Source: an uncultured Pelagibacteraceae bacterium
Lineage (GTDB): Bacteria; Pseudomonadota; Alphaproteobacteria; Pelagibacterales; Pelagibacteraceae
NCBI GenBank assembly: GCA_902533445.1
Contig: CACALX010000009.1
Span: 1 to 46,359, forward strand
Direction: 5' to 3'
Length of the DNA: 46,359 bases
The translations under genes were made by a program, and so were the position numbers. This document shows, one piece after another, positions 1 through 10,090 of the stretch; positions within the stretch are counted from its first letter, which is position 1; each line of letters starts with the position of its first letter. The notes beneath the pieces are model-generated. The model was not told the DNA's origin. It ran no database searches and saw nothing but the letters and a program-made list of their open reading frames with translations.

Positions 1-1579
1 AATATTTCAACCTCTCTAAAAGAAAGTCTAGTAATTCTTTTTGTAAAGATTTATTCTCAAATTCAAATCCTTGATCCTGATACAAACTTGAAGAATAATT
101 TATTAAGTCTCTAATTTTAAAATCTTTTTTATTCTCAATGATAATTCTAATAATCCCTAATGCTAATCTTCTTAAGGCAAAAGGATCCTTAGAACTTGTT
201 GGTTTTTGGTTTACACCAAAAAATCCAACTAAAGTATCAATCTTATCAGCTAAGGATAAAGCAATGCTATAAGGTTTTTTTGGAATTTTTGTTCCAGATC
301 CAACGGGTAAATATTGCTCACTAATAGCAAGTGATATTTCTTTATCGAAACCTTGCACATTTGCAAAATAACCTCCCATAATCCCTTGAAGTTCTGGAAA
401 TTCACCAACCAATTCAGATAACAAGTCTACTTTGCTTATCGATGCCGATAATTCTACTTTTCCTTTGCTAATTAATAATTCATCAGAAATAATAGCTCCA
501 AGCTTTCTAGTTCTTTGAGCTTTGTCGAAATAATTTCCTAGACCCTTGAAATAATTCATTAATTTCAAATCAGAAATTTTTTTGACCATGTTTTGAGCTT
601 TATCTTTCTGCCAGAAAAATTCTGCATCACTTAATCTTGCTTCAACTACTCTTTCATTTCCTAATTTAATTAATCCTTTTTTATCTTTATTGTTTGCTAC
701 TACTAAAAATTGATTTGTAATTTTTCCTTTTTTATCAAAAGTAGGAAAATACTTTTGGTGGTGTTGCATGGTTAGTATTAAAATCTCTTTAGGTATATTT
801 AAAAATTTTTTATCAAATTCACAAACAATTACGTTAGGTTGGTCAGTTAAATCGACTACTTCCTGAAGAAGCTTGGGATTGCTATCGATATTTATATTTC
901 TTTTTTTTAAAATAATATCGAATTTTTTTTCAATTAAATCTTTTCTCTCAGTGTGATCGATAACTATATCCATTTTTTTAAAAAAATTTTTATAAGATTT
1001 AAAGTCTGAAAATAGTTTTTTCTTTTCTTCAAATTCTTTATCAACAAATGTCGAGTTAGATGAAATGAAATGATGAAATTTAAAATTTAGTTTTTTTTTA
1101 TCAAAAATGGATAATATAGATTTTAAGGGCCTACCCCAAAATAGTTCATAATTTGACCATTTCATTGACTTTTTCCATTGAATTTTATTCAGTATTTGAG
1201 GTATGGCCTCCTCTAATAATGTATGTGTGTCTAATTTTTTTGATCTGGTTTTATAAAAATAGAACTCACCTTTATCTGTTTTTTTTATAAACAATTCTTT
1301 TTTTGAAACACCATTTGATCTTGCAAATCCCTCTAACGCGGCATCTGGGGACTTTATATTCGGGCCTTTTATTTCCTCAGATTTTAAAACTATCTTCTTT
1401 TCAGCTCCCTCAAACAAAATTAACAACCTATTGGGTGTTGAGTAAGATGAATTTTTTTTAAATTTAATAGATTTTTCTATAAAAAATTCATTAAAACTTT
1501 TTAGTAAATTTTCTCTTAAATTTTTTTGTAAATTTGAAGGTATTTCCTCACTAAATAATTCTAAGAAAAATTCAGACAT
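1..1579 (-). CDS. glyS: Glycyl-tRNA synthetase beta subunit (partial, C-terminus cut by window edge)
   Basis: Beta subunit of the heterotetrameric (alpha2beta2) bacterial glycyl-tRNA synthetase, which charges tRNA-Gly in the cytoplasm. Reading the minus strand from the ATG at 1579-1577 gives a protein starting [15 protein letters not shown], typical for GlyS, and later the family blocks MQHHQKYFP and DPFALRR. About 526 codons are present; full-length GlyS is usually near 690 residues, so roughly the last quarter lies outside the window. The start codon shares one base with the stop codon of glyQ upstream (TAATG), so the two are almost certainly translationally coupled. The identity is secure; only the missing end cannot be judged. 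Confidence 0.95.
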   Translation of the reverse strand, partial: MSEFFLELFSEEIPSNLQKNLRENLLKSFNEFFIEKSIKFKKNSSYSTPNRLLILFEGAEKKIVLKSEEIKGPNIKSPDAALEGFARSNGVSKKELFIKKTDKGEFYFYKTRSKKLDTHTLLEEAIPQILNKIQWKKSMKWSNYELFWGRPLKSILSIFDKKKLNFKFHHFISSNSTFVDKEFEEKKKLFSDFKSYKNFFKKMDIVIDHTERKDLIEKKFDIILKKRNINIDSNPKLLQEVVDLTDQPNVIVCEFDKKFLNIPKEILILTMQHHQKYFPTFDKKGKITNQFLVVANNKDKKGLIKLGNERVVEARLSDAEFFWQKDKAQNMVKKISDLKLMNYFKGLGNYFDKAQRTRKLGAIISDELLISKGKVELSASISKVDLLSELVGEFPELQGIMGGYFANVQGFDKEISLAISEQYLPVGSGTKIPKKPYSIALSLADKIDTLVGFFGVNQKPTSSKDPFALRRLALGIIRIIIENKKDFKIRDLINYSSSLYQDQGFEFENKSLQKELLDFLLERLKY

Positions 1580-2475
1580 TATTTTTGACTATCTAACCAA
1601 ATACTAGCAGCTGATTTTGTAATATCTCTTATTCTAGCGATATATCCTGCCCTTTGAGCAACACTAATTGCTCCACGTGCATCTAGTATATTAAATACAT
1701 GGCTTGCTTTTAAACATTGATCATAAGCTGGTAATGAAATTTTTTTTTCAACTAATGACTTTGCTTCCGACTCGTGCATATCAAACATTTTAAAAAGTGA
1801 CTCTACATTCGCATGTTCAAAATTATATGCCGAAAATTCTCTCTCAGCTTGATGAAATACTTCTTTATATTTTACACCATCATCATTCCATAACAGATCA
1901 TAGACATTTTTTTGTTGCTGAATAAACATACATATTCTTTCTAATCCATATGTAATTTCTACAGAAACAGGTTTGCACTCAAATCCTGCCATCTGTTGAA
2001 AATAAGTAAATTGAGTAATTTCCATGCCATCACACCATACCTCCCAACCTAGACCAGCAGCACCCAATGTTGGACTTTCCCAGTCGTCTTCTACAAATCT
2101 AATATCATGATCTGAATGATCAATTCCTATAGATGATAAACTATTGAGGTAAAGTTTTTTAATATTTTCAGGTGAAGGTTTTATAAGAACTTGAAACTGA
2201 TAATAATGTTGAAGTCTATTTGGATTATCTCCATACCTTCCATCTGTGGGTCTTCTTGATGGCTGCACATATGCTGTCTTCCAAGGTTTAGCCCCTAATG
2301 ACCTCAATGTAGTTGCTGGATGAAATGTGCCCGCTCCTACTTCCATGTCATAAGGTTGGAGAACTACACATCCTTTTTTACTCCAAAACTTTTGAAGATT
2401 TAAAATTGTATCTTGAAATGTAAGAATTTTATCTTTTGATTTAGAAACCATATCTTTGCCAGATTGATCTTTCAT
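1579..2475 (-). CDS. glyQ: Glycyl-tRNA synthetase alpha subunit
   Basis: Catalytic alpha subunit of the alpha2beta2 glycyl-tRNA synthetase, partner of the downstream glyS. The protein (298 residues; E. coli GlyQ is about 303) carries the family core, including [20 protein letters not shown], the [18 protein letters not shown] block and the [11 protein letters not shown] class II motif 3 region. The start is uncertain: the first Met gives 298 residues, but GlyQ normally begins close to the FQDxxLxLQKFW segment, so the Met at residue 9 (position 2451) is equally plausible. Either start overlaps the 3' end of the S49 peptidase gene upstream (stop at 2441), so the three genes are probably one transcript. 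Confidence 0.96.
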   Translation of the reverse strand: MKDQSGKDMVSKSKDKILTFQDTILNLQKFWSKKGCVVLQPYDMEVGAGTFHPATTLRSLGAKPWKTAYVQPSRRPTDGRYGDNPNRLQHYYQFQVLIKPSPENIKKLYLNSLSSIGIDHSDHDIRFVEDDWESPTLGAAGLGWEVWCDGMEITQFTYFQQMAGFECKPVSVEITYGLERICMFIQQQKNVYDLLWNDDGVKYKEVFHQAEREFSAYNFEHANVESLFKMFDMHESEAKSLVEKKISLPAYDQCLKASHVFNILDARGAISVAQRAGYIARIRDITKSAASIWLDSQK

Positions 2476-3244
2476 CTAAAATATTTGCAAATTGGTCGAT
2501 ATGATTTGAAGATGAAAGTTTTTGACTTAACCACCCTTTTGTTTTTTCAAATTTTTTAATTACGACATCTTCACCAAACTTTTCTTTTAAGATTTCATGA
2601 GCATCTCCTATGCCATCTATTAATCCTAATTTCTTAGCTCTAGAGCCTGACCAAAATTCACCAGAAAATAACTCTACTTCTATTTTATTTAATTTTGCTC
2701 CACGACTTTTTTCAACTACATTTATGAAATCTTGATGTAAATCTAATTGAATATTTTTAAGTCTTTGAATATCTTCTTCCTTTTCTTCCATAAAAGGATC
2801 AAGTGTGCTCTTATTCTTTCCAGCTGTGTGAACTCTTCTCTCAACACCAATTTTCTTAATTAATTCAGTAAAACCAAATGATGAATATATAACCCCTATA
2901 GATCCAATAATTGAACTTGAATTTGCATAGATTTCATCTCCAGCACATGAGATAAGATATCCCCCAGATGCTGCAACATCTTCTGCAAAAAAAATAACTT
3001 TCTTATTACTTTTTTTAGCTTGCTGACGAATAAAACTATAAATTAAATGTGACTGTACAGGTGAACCTCCTGGAGAATTGATTGATATTGCTACTGCAGC
3101 AGCTTTTTTTAGTGAAAAAGCTTTTTTAATAATTTCTTCCTGTCCTGCAAAATCAATACCTTGCTTAAATTTACCAGCATTACCAATGACGCCATTTAAT
3201 TTAATATGTGAAACAATTTTTTTCTTTTTTAAAAAGGATAACAT
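2441..3244 (-). CDS. S49 family (SohB/SppA-like) peptidase
   Basis: Serine protease of the S49 signal-peptide-peptidase family, expected to act at the inner membrane on residual signal peptides or membrane proteins. The 267-residue protein is the short, single-domain form. Visible family features are INSPGGSP near residue 56, the nucleophile region AASGGY with Ser93, and a downstream AGKNKS segment whose Lys145 fits the general-base lysine of the short archaeal/SohB-like enzymes. No strong N-terminal membrane anchor is seen: the start [12 protein letters not shown] is basic and only weakly hydrophobic. It lies upstream of glyQ and overlaps its start. Upstream is a 114-base spacer shared with the divergent prenyl synthase. 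The specific name (sohB or sppA) cannot be decided from sequence alone. Confidence 0.88.
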   Translation of the reverse strand: MLSFLKKKKIVSHIKLNGVIGNAGKFKQGIDFAGQEEIIKKAFSLKKAAAVAISINSPGGSPVQSHLIYSFIRQQAKKSNKKVIFFAEDVAASGGYLISCAGDEIYANSSSIIGSIGVIYSSFGFTELIKKIGVERRVHTAGKNKSTLDPFMEEKEEDIQRLKNIQLDLHQDFINVVEKSRGAKLNKIEVELFSGEFWSGSRAKKLGLIDGIGDAHEILKEKFGEDVVIKKFEKTKGWLSQKLSSSNHIDQFANILDERSIWQRYGF

Positions 3245-3358
3245 ATTTATCTCTTACAGAATATTTAGTTGATTATAAAGACTACTTATAATTAAAGAAA
3301 TAGGTGCGTCAAATGATAAGTAATAAATATAGCTTATTTATATTAATTTAAAATTAAT
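3245..3358. other. Divergent intergenic region between S49 peptidase and prenyl synthase
   Basis: This is the longest gene-free stretch in the window. It must hold the promoters of both divergent genes. A TATAAT hexamer on the plus strand at 3287-3292 is a candidate -10 for the prenyl synthase gene, but I see no convincing -35 at the right distance. At its right end, 3340-3360, two perfect 10-base inverted arms separated by one base run into the ATG of the downstream gene. In sequence this AT-rich, the palindrome may be chance. No RNA gene or small coding frame was recognised. Confidence 0.4.
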
Positions 3359-4372
3359 ATGGGAACCGTCGTACAGCTTAAAAACCAGATAAATAATTCA
3401 TATTTCCAATTGAAGGATTCTGTTGAAGAAAAACTAGCTTTGACTGAAGAAAGAATAAAATCCAAATTAATTAGTGATGTTCAATTAGTTCAAAAAATGA
3501 CTAATTATCATATAGAAACTGGTGGCAAAAGACTTAGGGCTTTATTGACATTAGGAAGTGCTAAGTTATGTGGTTACTCAAAAGGTTCGAGAGACGTAAA
3601 TTTAGCAGCTTGTGTAGAACTTATTCACAGTGCAACTTTGATGCATGATGATGTTATCGATGAAGGTGAGATTAGAAGAGGTAAAGAAACTTTAAATAAA
3701 GTTTGGAGTAATCATTCCTCAGTTTTAATTGGAGATTATCTCTTAAGTAGATGCTTTGAGATGATGGTGGAAGATGGAAACTTAGAAGTATTAAAACTAT
3801 TATCATCAACTTCATCTAAAATTGCCCAGGGAGAAGTATTACAACTACAACATAATAATGAAGTTGATATGCTTGAAGAAACATATCTAAAAATTATCTC
3901 TGCCAAAACTGCAGAACTATTTGCCGCTTCAACAAAAGTAGGTTCAATTTTAGCTGAAGTAGAAAATAAAGAAAAAGATGCGCTAGAATTTTATGGAAGG
4001 AATTTAGGGTTAACTTTTCAAATTGCAGATGACACATTAGATTATAATTCTGAATTAAAGTTATTTGGAAAAAAAATAGGAAAAGATTTTTTTGAAGGAA
4101 AGGTGACTTTACCAATAATCTTGCTTTACCAAAAATTAGAAAACGATGAAAAAAATAGGCTGAAAGAAGTATTTAATAAAAAAGACAGAACAAAAGAAGA
4201 TTTTAATAATATTATATCTTTGATTAATAAATATAAGATTATAAATGAATGCTACCAAAAAGCCCAGCACTATATTAATTTAGCATCAAATTCTTTAAGT
4301 GTGTTCAGGGATACTAAAGAAAAAGAAATTCTTAAAAAACTTACGTCTTTCAGTTTGGCGAGAAATTTTTAA
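3359..4372 (+). CDS. ispB: Long-chain polyprenyl diphosphate synthase (IspB-like)
   Basis: Trans-prenyltransferase that extends farnesyl diphosphate with isopentenyl diphosphate, most likely making the ubiquinone side chain. The protein has 337 residues. Both aspartate-rich motifs are present: the first, DDVID, at about residues 97-101 and the second, DDTLD, at about 224-228, with the GGKRLR substrate-binding segment at 55-60. This arrangement and length match octaprenyl/decaprenyl synthases rather than short-chain IspA, which is encoded separately in this window with its own longer first motif. The product chain length cannot be read from sequence. The stop codon overlaps that of convergent pdxH by the tetranucleotide TTAA. 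Confidence 0.9.
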   Translation: MGTVVQLKNQINNSYFQLKDSVEEKLALTEERIKSKLISDVQLVQKMTNYHIETGGKRLRALLTLGSAKLCGYSKGSRDVNLAACVELIHSATLMHDDVIDEGEIRRGKETLNKVWSNHSSVLIGDYLLSRCFEMMVEDGNLEVLKLLSSTSSKIAQGEVLQLQHNNEVDMLEETYLKIISAKTAELFAASTKVGSILAEVENKEKDALEFYGRNLGLTFQIADDTLDYNSELKLFGKKIGKDFFEGKVTLPIILLYQKLENDEKNRLKEVFNKKDRTKEDFNNIISLINKYKIINECYQKAQHYINLASNSLSVFRDTKEKEILKKLTSFSLARNF

Positions 4373-4995
4373 GGACTTAATAAAGATTTATTCCATAATC
4401 CATTCTGGCTTTTTGTATAGAGTAATCTTTCATGAATTCTATTTTCTCCATCTAGCCAAAACTCTATATTTTGTGGATTTAAATTCCATCCAGACCAGTG
4501 TTTAGGTCTAGGAACTTTTGTTTCATCAGAATATTTATTTTTATACGCCTTAATTGAATTTATTAATTCATCTCTATTTTTTAATTCTTGGCTCTGATTT
4601 GATGCCCATGCACCAATTCTACTTTCATATGCTCTCGAAGAATAATATTCATCTGCAACATCATCAGAAACTAATGATACAGTTCCATTAATTCTTACTT
4701 GTCTTAAAAGACTTTTCCAATGAAAACACATTGAAGCGTTAGGATTTTCCTTTAGTTCATTACCTTTTCTACTATTTAAATTAGTGTAGAAAACAAATCC
4801 ATCTTTATTAAAACCCTTAAGAAGCACCATTCTGACGGATGGAACATTATTTTTACTTGAAGTTGCTAGCGCAACTGCATTTGGATCATTTGGTTCAGTC
4901 TGTTTAGCTTTTTCCATCCATATTTCAAATAACTTAATTGGGTCATCTAAATTTAAAAAGCAGCTGTTGATACCAAGTTGGTTTTTTTCATTCAT
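4369..4995 (-). CDS. pdxH: Pyridoxamine 5'-phosphate oxidase
   Basis: FMN-dependent oxidase that converts pyridoxine or pyridoxamine 5'-phosphate to pyridoxal 5'-phosphate, in the final or salvage step of vitamin B6 synthesis. The 208-residue length is normal. Family segments include DPNAVALATSS and PSVRMVLLKGF (FMN-binding barrel), FVFYTNLNSRKGNEL, WASNQSQ, and the C-terminal FWLDGENRIHERLLY, which carries the conserved FWxG-like and R(I/L)H-R substrate-binding residues. The gene is divergent from aroC with only 33 bases between start codons, so two promoters must be packed there. Its stop overlaps that of the convergent prenyl synthase gene. Confidence 0.95.
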   Translation of the reverse strand: MNEKNQLGINSCFLNLDDPIKLFEIWMEKAKQTEPNDPNAVALATSSKNNVPSVRMVLLKGFNKDGFVFYTNLNSRKGNELKENPNASMCFHWKSLLRQVRINGTVSLVSDDVADEYYSSRAYESRIGAWASNQSQELKNRDELINSIKAYKNKYSDETKVPRPKHWSGWNLNPQNIEFWLDGENRIHERLLYTKSQNGLWNKSLLSP

Positions 4996-5015
4996 AATTT
5001 AAACAAAATAATCTA

Positions 5016-5021
5016 TATAAT
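5016..5021 (+). promoter_or_regulatory. Candidate -10 element of aroC, implying a nearly leaderless mRNA
   Basis: A perfect TATAAT lies 7 bases before the aroC ATG at 5029 in the 33-base divergent spacer. Initiation at the usual distance downstream of a -10 element would fall on or within a base or two of the ATG, leaving no room for a ribosome binding site, and none is visible. A good -35 hexamer is not seen (the matching region is inside the pdxH start). This is inferred from sequence only. Confidence 0.4.
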
Positions 5022-5028
5022 ATAAATA

Positions 5029-6111
5029 ATGTCATTTAACACTTTTGGAAAGCTATTTCGTTTCACAACTTGGGGTGAATCTCACGGTCCTGCTATTGGC
5101 TGCATAGTTGACGGTTGTCCTCCAAACATAAATCTAGATGAAAAAGATATTCAATTAGAATTAGACAAAAGAAAACCTGGACAATCAAAATTTACCACAC
5201 AAAGAAAAGAAGACGATAAGGTCCAAATACTTTCAGGTGTATTTGAAGGAAAAACTACTGGCACACCAATTTCTCTAATTATTTATAATAAAGACATGAG
5301 ATCTAAAGATTATGGAAATATAAAAGATAAATTTAGACCAGGTCATGCGGACTTTACCTATTTTAAAAAATATGGAATTAGAGATTATAGAGGTGGAGGA
5401 AGATCTTCAGCTAGAGAGACAGCTTCAAGAGTTGCGGCTGGTGCTATAGCTAAACTAGTACTTCAAAAAAAATTAGGAAAAAAATTTAAAGTTATAGGTG
5501 CTGTCACTCAATTAGGAATCTTAGGATGTGATACGTCACAATGGAATGATAAAATTATTTCAAAAAATCCATTCTTTTGTCCAGATAAGTCCATGATTAA
5601 ATTATGGGAAAAATATTTACTTGGTGTAAGAAAATCAGGGTCATCATGTGGAGCTGTAATAGAGGTTAGAGCAAGAGGCATTCCTGTGGGTCTTGGTGCG
5701 CCTATTTATTCAAAATTAGATTCTGATATTGCATCAGCTTTTATGAGTATTAATGCAGTTAAAGGGGTAAATGTTGGCACTGGGATGAATTCTGCGCAAC
5801 TAAGTGGTGAACAAAACTCAGATGAAATATCATCCAAAAATAATAAATTAAAATTTAACTCTAATAATGCAGGTGGTATCTTAGGAGGAATTTCTTCAGG
5901 GCAAGAAATAATAGCATCATTTGCAGTTAAACCGACATCTTCAATTTTAACTACAAGAAAAACGATTAATAAATTTGGAAAAAATACCACAATATCTGTT
6001 AAAGGAAGACATGACCCTTGCGTAGGAATTAGGGCTGTTCCAGTTGGAGAAGCAATGATGAATTGTGTTTTATTAGATCACTATCTGATGAATCAGGCTC
6101 AGTGCGGATAG
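5029..6111 (+). CDS. aroC: Chorismate synthase
   Basis: Last enzyme of the shikimate pathway; it converts 5-enolpyruvylshikimate 3-phosphate to chorismate using reduced FMN. The 360-residue protein starts [20 protein letters not shown], the family N-terminus (signature GESHG), and contains [27 protein letters not shown] and [12 protein letters not shown], which bind FMN and substrate, plus the late [14 protein letters not shown] block. The start is fixed by the conserved N-terminus. It is convergent with dxs, with 4 bases between stop codons. Length and motifs are all normal. Confidence 0.97.
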   Translation: MSFNTFGKLFRFTTWGESHGPAIGCIVDGCPPNINLDEKDIQLELDKRKPGQSKFTTQRKEDDKVQILSGVFEGKTTGTPISLIIYNKDMRSKDYGNIKDKFRPGHADFTYFKKYGIRDYRGGGRSSARETASRVAAGAIAKLVLQKKLGKKFKVIGAVTQLGILGCDTSQWNDKIISKNPFFCPDKSMIKLWEKYLLGVRKSGSSCGAVIEVRARGIPVGLGAPIYSKLDSDIASAFMSINAVKGVNVGTGMNSAQLSGEQNSDEISSKNNKLKFNSNNAGGILGGISSGQEIIASFAVKPTSSILTTRKTINKFGKNTTISVKGRHDPCVGIRAVPVGEAMMNCVLLDHYLMNQAQCG

Positions 6112-6115
6112 CTTA

Positions 6116-8032
6116 TTAATTTTTTACTACTCTAATTGAATCTTTTTTAAATAAAACTTCTAATACTTTTTTTGTGATTTGAGGACTATTCAGTCCAGCA
6201 ATATCATACATTTTTTTTGGATTATCTTGCTCTATGAATTCATCTGGAAGAGTCATCGATCTAAATTTTAATCCTTTATCGAATATTCCTTTTTCGGCTA
6301 ATAAATTTTTAACATGGGAACCAAAACCTCCAATAGAACCTTCTTCAATTGTAATCATCAATTCATGTTCTCTTGCAGATTTTAAAATTAAATCTTCATC
6401 TAAAGGTTTGGCAAATCTTGCATCTATAATTGTTGTTGAAATACCCTTTGCATTCAATTCTTCTGCTGCTACTTTGCATTCTTCAAGTCTAGTTCCTAAA
6501 CTTAGTAAACAAACCTGAGTTCCTTCTTGAATAATTTTTCCTTTACCTATCTCTATTTTTTCCTCTATTGAAGGAAGCTCAGCTCCAATACCTGTTCCCC
6601 TTGGATATCTTATTGCACTGGGTTTATCATTAATACCAACAGAAGTATTAATCATTTTTACCAACTCAGCTTCATCACTAGCTGCCATCACAATAAAATT
6701 TGGTAAAGTTGACAAATAAGTAATATCAAAAGACCCTGCATGCGTTGATCCGTCTGCACCAACTAATCCAGCTCTATCAATTGCAAATCTTACAGGAAGG
6801 CTTTGTATTGCTACATCATGCACAACTTGATCATAAGCTCTTTGAAGAAAGGTAGAATAGATAGCTGCATAAGGTTTATACCCTTCTGCTGCAAGACCTG
6901 CGGAAAAAGTAACGGCATGCTGTTCGGCAATACCAACGTCAAACATTCTTTTTGGAAATTCCCTTCCAAAAATATCCATACCTGTTCCACCTGGCATTGC
7001 TGCAGTTATTCCAACAATCTTACTGTCTTTTTTTGCGTGTTTAACAAGCGTATTTGCAAAAACTTTTGTATAAGCGGGTAAATTAGAACCACTCTTTTGT
7101 TGCTCTCCAGTTTCAACATTAAATTTTGATACTCCATGATAGTGATCACTAGCTTTTTCAGCATATGAATATCCTTTTCCTTTTTGAGTTTTAATATGTA
7201 TCATAATTGGACCTTCATGCTTTGAGTCTCTAGCATTTCTTAAAATAGGGACAAGTGTGGAAAGATCATGTCCATCTATTGGTCCTGCATAATAAAAACC
7301 TAGTGAGCTAAATAGTGTTCCACCTGTAACAGCCGAACGAAAAAAATCTTCTGCCTTACCAGCTTTAGCACTAAATCTTTTTGAAAAAGCTGAGGTGATT
7401 AATTTTAAAGTTTCTCTTAAGCTAAAATAAATTTTTCCAGTAAATAATTTTGCTAAATATGTTCTCATTGCACCTACTGGTTTTGCAATAGACATATCAT
7501 TATCATTTAATATAACGATCATTTTGGTTTTAGATGCCCCAGCGTTATTCATAGCTTCGTATGCCATACCAGCACTAATTGCTCCATCTCCAATAACAGC
7601 TATTACATTAGAATATTTGTTTTCTAATTTATTTGCTTCAGCCATACCAAGTGCAGATGATATAGATGTTGAACTATGGGCTGCACCAAATGGGTCATAT
7701 TCACTCTCAGATCTTTTAGTAAAACCTGATAAACCATTACCTTGTCTTAAAGTATTAATTTTTTGTTTTCTTCCTGTTAAAATTTTATGTGGATATGCTT
7801 GGTGTCCTACATCCCAAATTAATCTATCATTAGGGGTGTCAAAAACATAATGTAGGGCTACAGTCAACTCAACGACGCCTAGACCTGCACCTAGATGTCC
7901 ACCAGTTTTAGATACTGCACTGATCATCTCTTCTCTAACTTCGTCAGCCACTTGTTGTAAATCATTTTCAGAAACTTTTCTCAAATCGGACGGAAAATTA
8001 ATATTATCTAAAAACTTGTAATTATTTTTCAT
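6116..8032 (-). CDS. dxs: 1-Deoxy-D-xylulose-5-phosphate synthase
   Basis: Thiamine-diphosphate enzyme that condenses pyruvate and glyceraldehyde 3-phosphate, the entry step of the MEP isoprenoid pathway. The 638-residue protein shows the thiamine-diphosphate motif beginning [13 protein letters not shown] and ending in LNDNDMSIA, an N-terminal GGHLGAGLG, and the transketolase-like central region with [17 protein letters not shown] and [15 protein letters not shown]. It is a slightly long but normal Dxs. The start overlaps the end of ispA by 4 bases (ATGA), so dxs is the third gene of an xseB-ispA-dxs operon, a gene order common in proteobacteria. It depends on thiamine, which this lineage must partly salvage (see thiD and thiE). 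Confidence 0.97.
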   Translation of the reverse strand: MKNNYKFLDNINFPSDLRKVSENDLQQVADEVREEMISAVSKTGGHLGAGLGVVELTVALHYVFDTPNDRLIWDVGHQAYPHKILTGRKQKINTLRQGNGLSGFTKRSESEYDPFGAAHSSTSISSALGMAEANKLENKYSNVIAVIGDGAISAGMAYEAMNNAGASKTKMIVILNDNDMSIAKPVGAMRTYLAKLFTGKIYFSLRETLKLITSAFSKRFSAKAGKAEDFFRSAVTGGTLFSSLGFYYAGPIDGHDLSTLVPILRNARDSKHEGPIMIHIKTQKGKGYSYAEKASDHYHGVSKFNVETGEQQKSGSNLPAYTKVFANTLVKHAKKDSKIVGITAAMPGGTGMDIFGREFPKRMFDVGIAEQHAVTFSAGLAAEGYKPYAAIYSTFLQRAYDQVVHDVAIQSLPVRFAIDRAGLVGADGSTHAGSFDITYLSTLPNFIVMAASDEAELVKMINTSVGINDKPSAIRYPRGTGIGAELPSIEEKIEIGKGKIIQEGTQVCLLSLGTRLEECKVAAEELNAKGISTTIIDARFAKPLDEDLILKSAREHELMITIEEGSIGGFGSHVKNLLAEKGIFDKGLKFRSMTLPDEFIEQDNPKKMYDIAGLNSPQITKKVLEVLFKKDSIRVVKN

Positions 8033-8901
8033 TTATTTCTATTCAATATAAATTCTAATGTATCATTTAATTTTTTTGATTTTGAACCATAAATTTTTAA
8101 ATTTCTATTAATATCTGAAATAATTTTACCACAATATTTGATTGAAGCATCATGGCCTAGTAAACTTATTAGTGTAGCTTTACCTTTTTTTTGATCTTTT
8201 TTGGTTTTTTTACCAGCAATTTTAGAATTACCTTTAAAGTCTATTAAATCATCTGCTATTTGAAAAAGAAGACCGATATCAGAACCAACACTCTCGAAAA
8301 ATTTAATTTCCTTTATGCTTTTTTCTTTAATGATTGCTGGGACCGCACAACAAAAGCTAAAAAGTTTTCCTGTTTTTTTAATCTCCATATCTACAATTTG
8401 TTTTTTTAAAACTTTCTTTTTTTCAAAATCTAAATCTAAATATTGACCTCCCGCTATACCCAAATGTCCTGAACATTTAGAAAGTTTATCTACTAATTTA
8501 ACTTTAATTTTGTCACTCAAATTTAACTTTGAGCTAGTTAAAATTTCAAAAGCTATTGTTAATAATGAATTTCCAGCAAGAACAGCTGTCGACTCACCAA
8601 ATTTAATATGAGTTGATGGCTTGCCTCTTCTCATATTATCATTATCCATGCATGGTAAATCATCATGAATAAGAGAATAAGCATGAATACATTCCACAGC
8701 AGCCCCTATAACAATTAATGTTTTATAGTTAATTGAGAATAAAGATCCAATATCAATTAATATTTTAGATCTAATTTTTTTTCCTCCAGGAAATAATCCG
8801 TACTTCATTGCATAAATTAATTTGGAATTTCCTTGTTCCTGAATGTATCTCTTCAAGAATACATTGGTATCTTTTGCAATTTTGTTAAGTTGATTTTTCA
8901 C
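8029..8901 (-). CDS. ispA: Short-chain prenyl diphosphate synthase (farnesyl/geranylgeranyl type)
   Basis: Makes farnesyl (or geranylgeranyl) diphosphate from C5 units, feeding quinone tails and undecaprenyl carriers. The 290-residue protein has a first aspartate-rich motif with the two-residue insertion typical of bacterial IspA (DDLPCMD, about residues 80-86) and a second DDLID at about 217-221; GGKKIR near residue 39 binds diphosphate. The insertion separates it clearly from the longer IspB-type gene at 3359. It overlaps xseB upstream and dxs downstream by 4 bases each, so all three are co-translated. Exact product length is not predictable here. Confidence 0.93.
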   Translation of the reverse strand: MKNQLNKIAKDTNVFLKRYIQEQGNSKLIYAMKYGLFPGGKKIRSKILIDIGSLFSINYKTLIVIGAAVECIHAYSLIHDDLPCMDNDNMRRGKPSTHIKFGESTAVLAGNSLLTIAFEILTSSKLNLSDKIKVKLVDKLSKCSGHLGIAGGQYLDLDFEKKKVLKKQIVDMEIKKTGKLFSFCCAVPAIIKEKSIKEIKFFESVGSDIGLLFQIADDLIDFKGNSKIAGKKTKKDQKKGKATLISLLGHDASIKYCGKIISDINRNLKIYGSKSKKLNDTLEFILNRNK

Positions 8902-9134
8902 TTTCTCTTAATAATTTCCTTAATTTTTTTATTTGTTTTTTCACTAATAAATCTAAAATTTTTTTGAAATTTTTTTTCAATTAAATTATTTAATTTTAGC
9001 AACTCCTGATAGCTCTCTACAGAATTATCTAAATCATCTTTTTCTTCTAATGATTTTATTATTTGATTTGCATCGTCTATCAATTCCTCAAGCGTTCTAC
9101 TGTCATAATCGAGTGGTAAATTTTTATCTTTCAT
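8898..9134 (-). CDS. xseB: Exodeoxyribonuclease VII small subunit
   Basis: Small helical subunit of exonuclease VII, which degrades single-stranded DNA into oligonucleotides together with the large subunit XseA (not in this window). The protein has 78 residues. The segment LEELIDDANQIIKSLEEKDD followed by LDNSVESYQELLKL is the XseB pattern (E. coli: leL...iv.rLE.gelsLeeSl..yerG). The position upstream of ispA and dxs is the usual proteobacterial context. The start is 20 bases from that of the divergent sua5 gene. Confidence 0.88.
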   Translation of the reverse strand: MKDKNLPLDYDSRTLEELIDDANQIIKSLEEKDDLDNSVESYQELLKLNNLIEKKFQKNFRFISEKTNKKIKEIIKRK

Positions 9135-9154
9135 ATATTAATCATTACTATTAC

Positions 9155-10090
9155 ATGAAAAATATTCAATCAAATATCAAAAAAGCAAAAAATTACTTAG
9201 ACAAAAGTCATTGTGTGGCTGTTCCAACAGAAACTGTTTACGGACTTGCGGGTAATGCGTACTCAGATGTCGCTGTTAAAAAAATTTTTAATCTAAAAAG
9301 AAGACCTGCTAATAATCCATTAATTGTTCACTATTATAATTTAAAGAAAATTTCAGAAGATTGTGAAATAAATAATAGTTTTATTAAACTTTATAAAAAA
9401 TTTTCTCCAGGACCTTTAACATATGTACTGAAGCTTAAAAAGAATTCTAAAATATCAAAGTTTGTAACTAATAATAAAAAAACAGTTGCTATAAGATTTC
9501 CAAGACATCCCGTATTTAGAAAATTACTAAAAAATCTAGAATATCCAGTTGCAGCACCAAGTGCTAATATTTCCTCAAGATTAAGTGCTGTGAAAGCAGC
9601 TGACGTCAAAGAAGAATTTGGCAGCAAAATAAAATTTATTTTGAATGGTGGTATTTGTAAGATAGGTGTTGAATCCACAATAATAAGCATAATAGATAAA
9701 CCAAGATTACTAAGATATGGAGGATTAGGCGTTTCAAAAATAAAAAAAACTTTAAGAAAAAATATAATTATTAATATAAATTCAAAAGATAAAATTTCTC
9801 CTGGTCTTTTTCCTTTACACTACTCTCCAGGATTACCTTTAAGAATGAATGCGAAAAAAAATAAAACAAATGAAGCTTTTGTACTTTTAAAAAAAAGAGA
9901 AAATGTATCTAAAGATATTTATTATTTAAGCAAAACAAATAACTTAAATGAGGCTGCCAAAAACCTGTATAGTATTTTGAGGAAAATAAAAAAAGATAAA
10001 TATAAATCAATAGCTGTAGAAAAAATACCAAATGAAGGAATTGGAAAAACAATAAATGACAGACTTAAGAGAGCATCAAACTACAAATGA
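9155..10090 (+). CDS. tsaC: Threonylcarbamoyl-AMP synthase, Sua5 type
   Basis: Forms threonylcarbamoyl-AMP from threonine, bicarbonate and ATP, the first step of t6A37 modification of ANN-decoding tRNAs. The N-terminal YrdC-like domain (about residues 1-195) shows VAVPTETVYGLAGNA, FNLKRRPANNPLIVH, APSANISSRLSAV and the late GIESTI-like GVESTII. The C-terminal part carries the Sua5-specific SPGLFPLHYSPGLPL linker motif, so this is the longer two-domain Sua5 form (311 residues). I chose the ATG at 9155 because the conserved domain begins soon after it; the frame stays open upstream but would overlap xseB on the other strand. It overlaps the ABC ATPase gene by 4 bases. Confidence 0.93.
   Translation: MKNIQSNIKKAKNYLDKSHCVAVPTETVYGLAGNAYSDVAVKKIFNLKRRPANNPLIVHYYNLKKISEDCEINNSFIKLYKKFSPGPLTYVLKLKKNSKISKFVTNNKKTVAIRFPRHPVFRKLLKNLEYPVAAPSANISSRLSAVKAADVKEEFGSKIKFILNGGICKIGVESTIISIIDKPRLLRYGGLGVSKIKKTLRKNIIININSKDKISPGLFPLHYSPGLPLRMNAKKNKTNEAFVLLKKRENVSKDIYYLSKTNNLNEAAKNLYSILRKIKKDKYKSIAVEKIPNEGIGKTINDRLKRASNYK

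Noticed and set aside
9050..9154. Longer N-terminus of sua5 from an ATG at 9050
   Set aside because: The extra 35 codons lie opposite xseB and have no YrdC similarity. The ATG at 9155 fits the family N-terminus.
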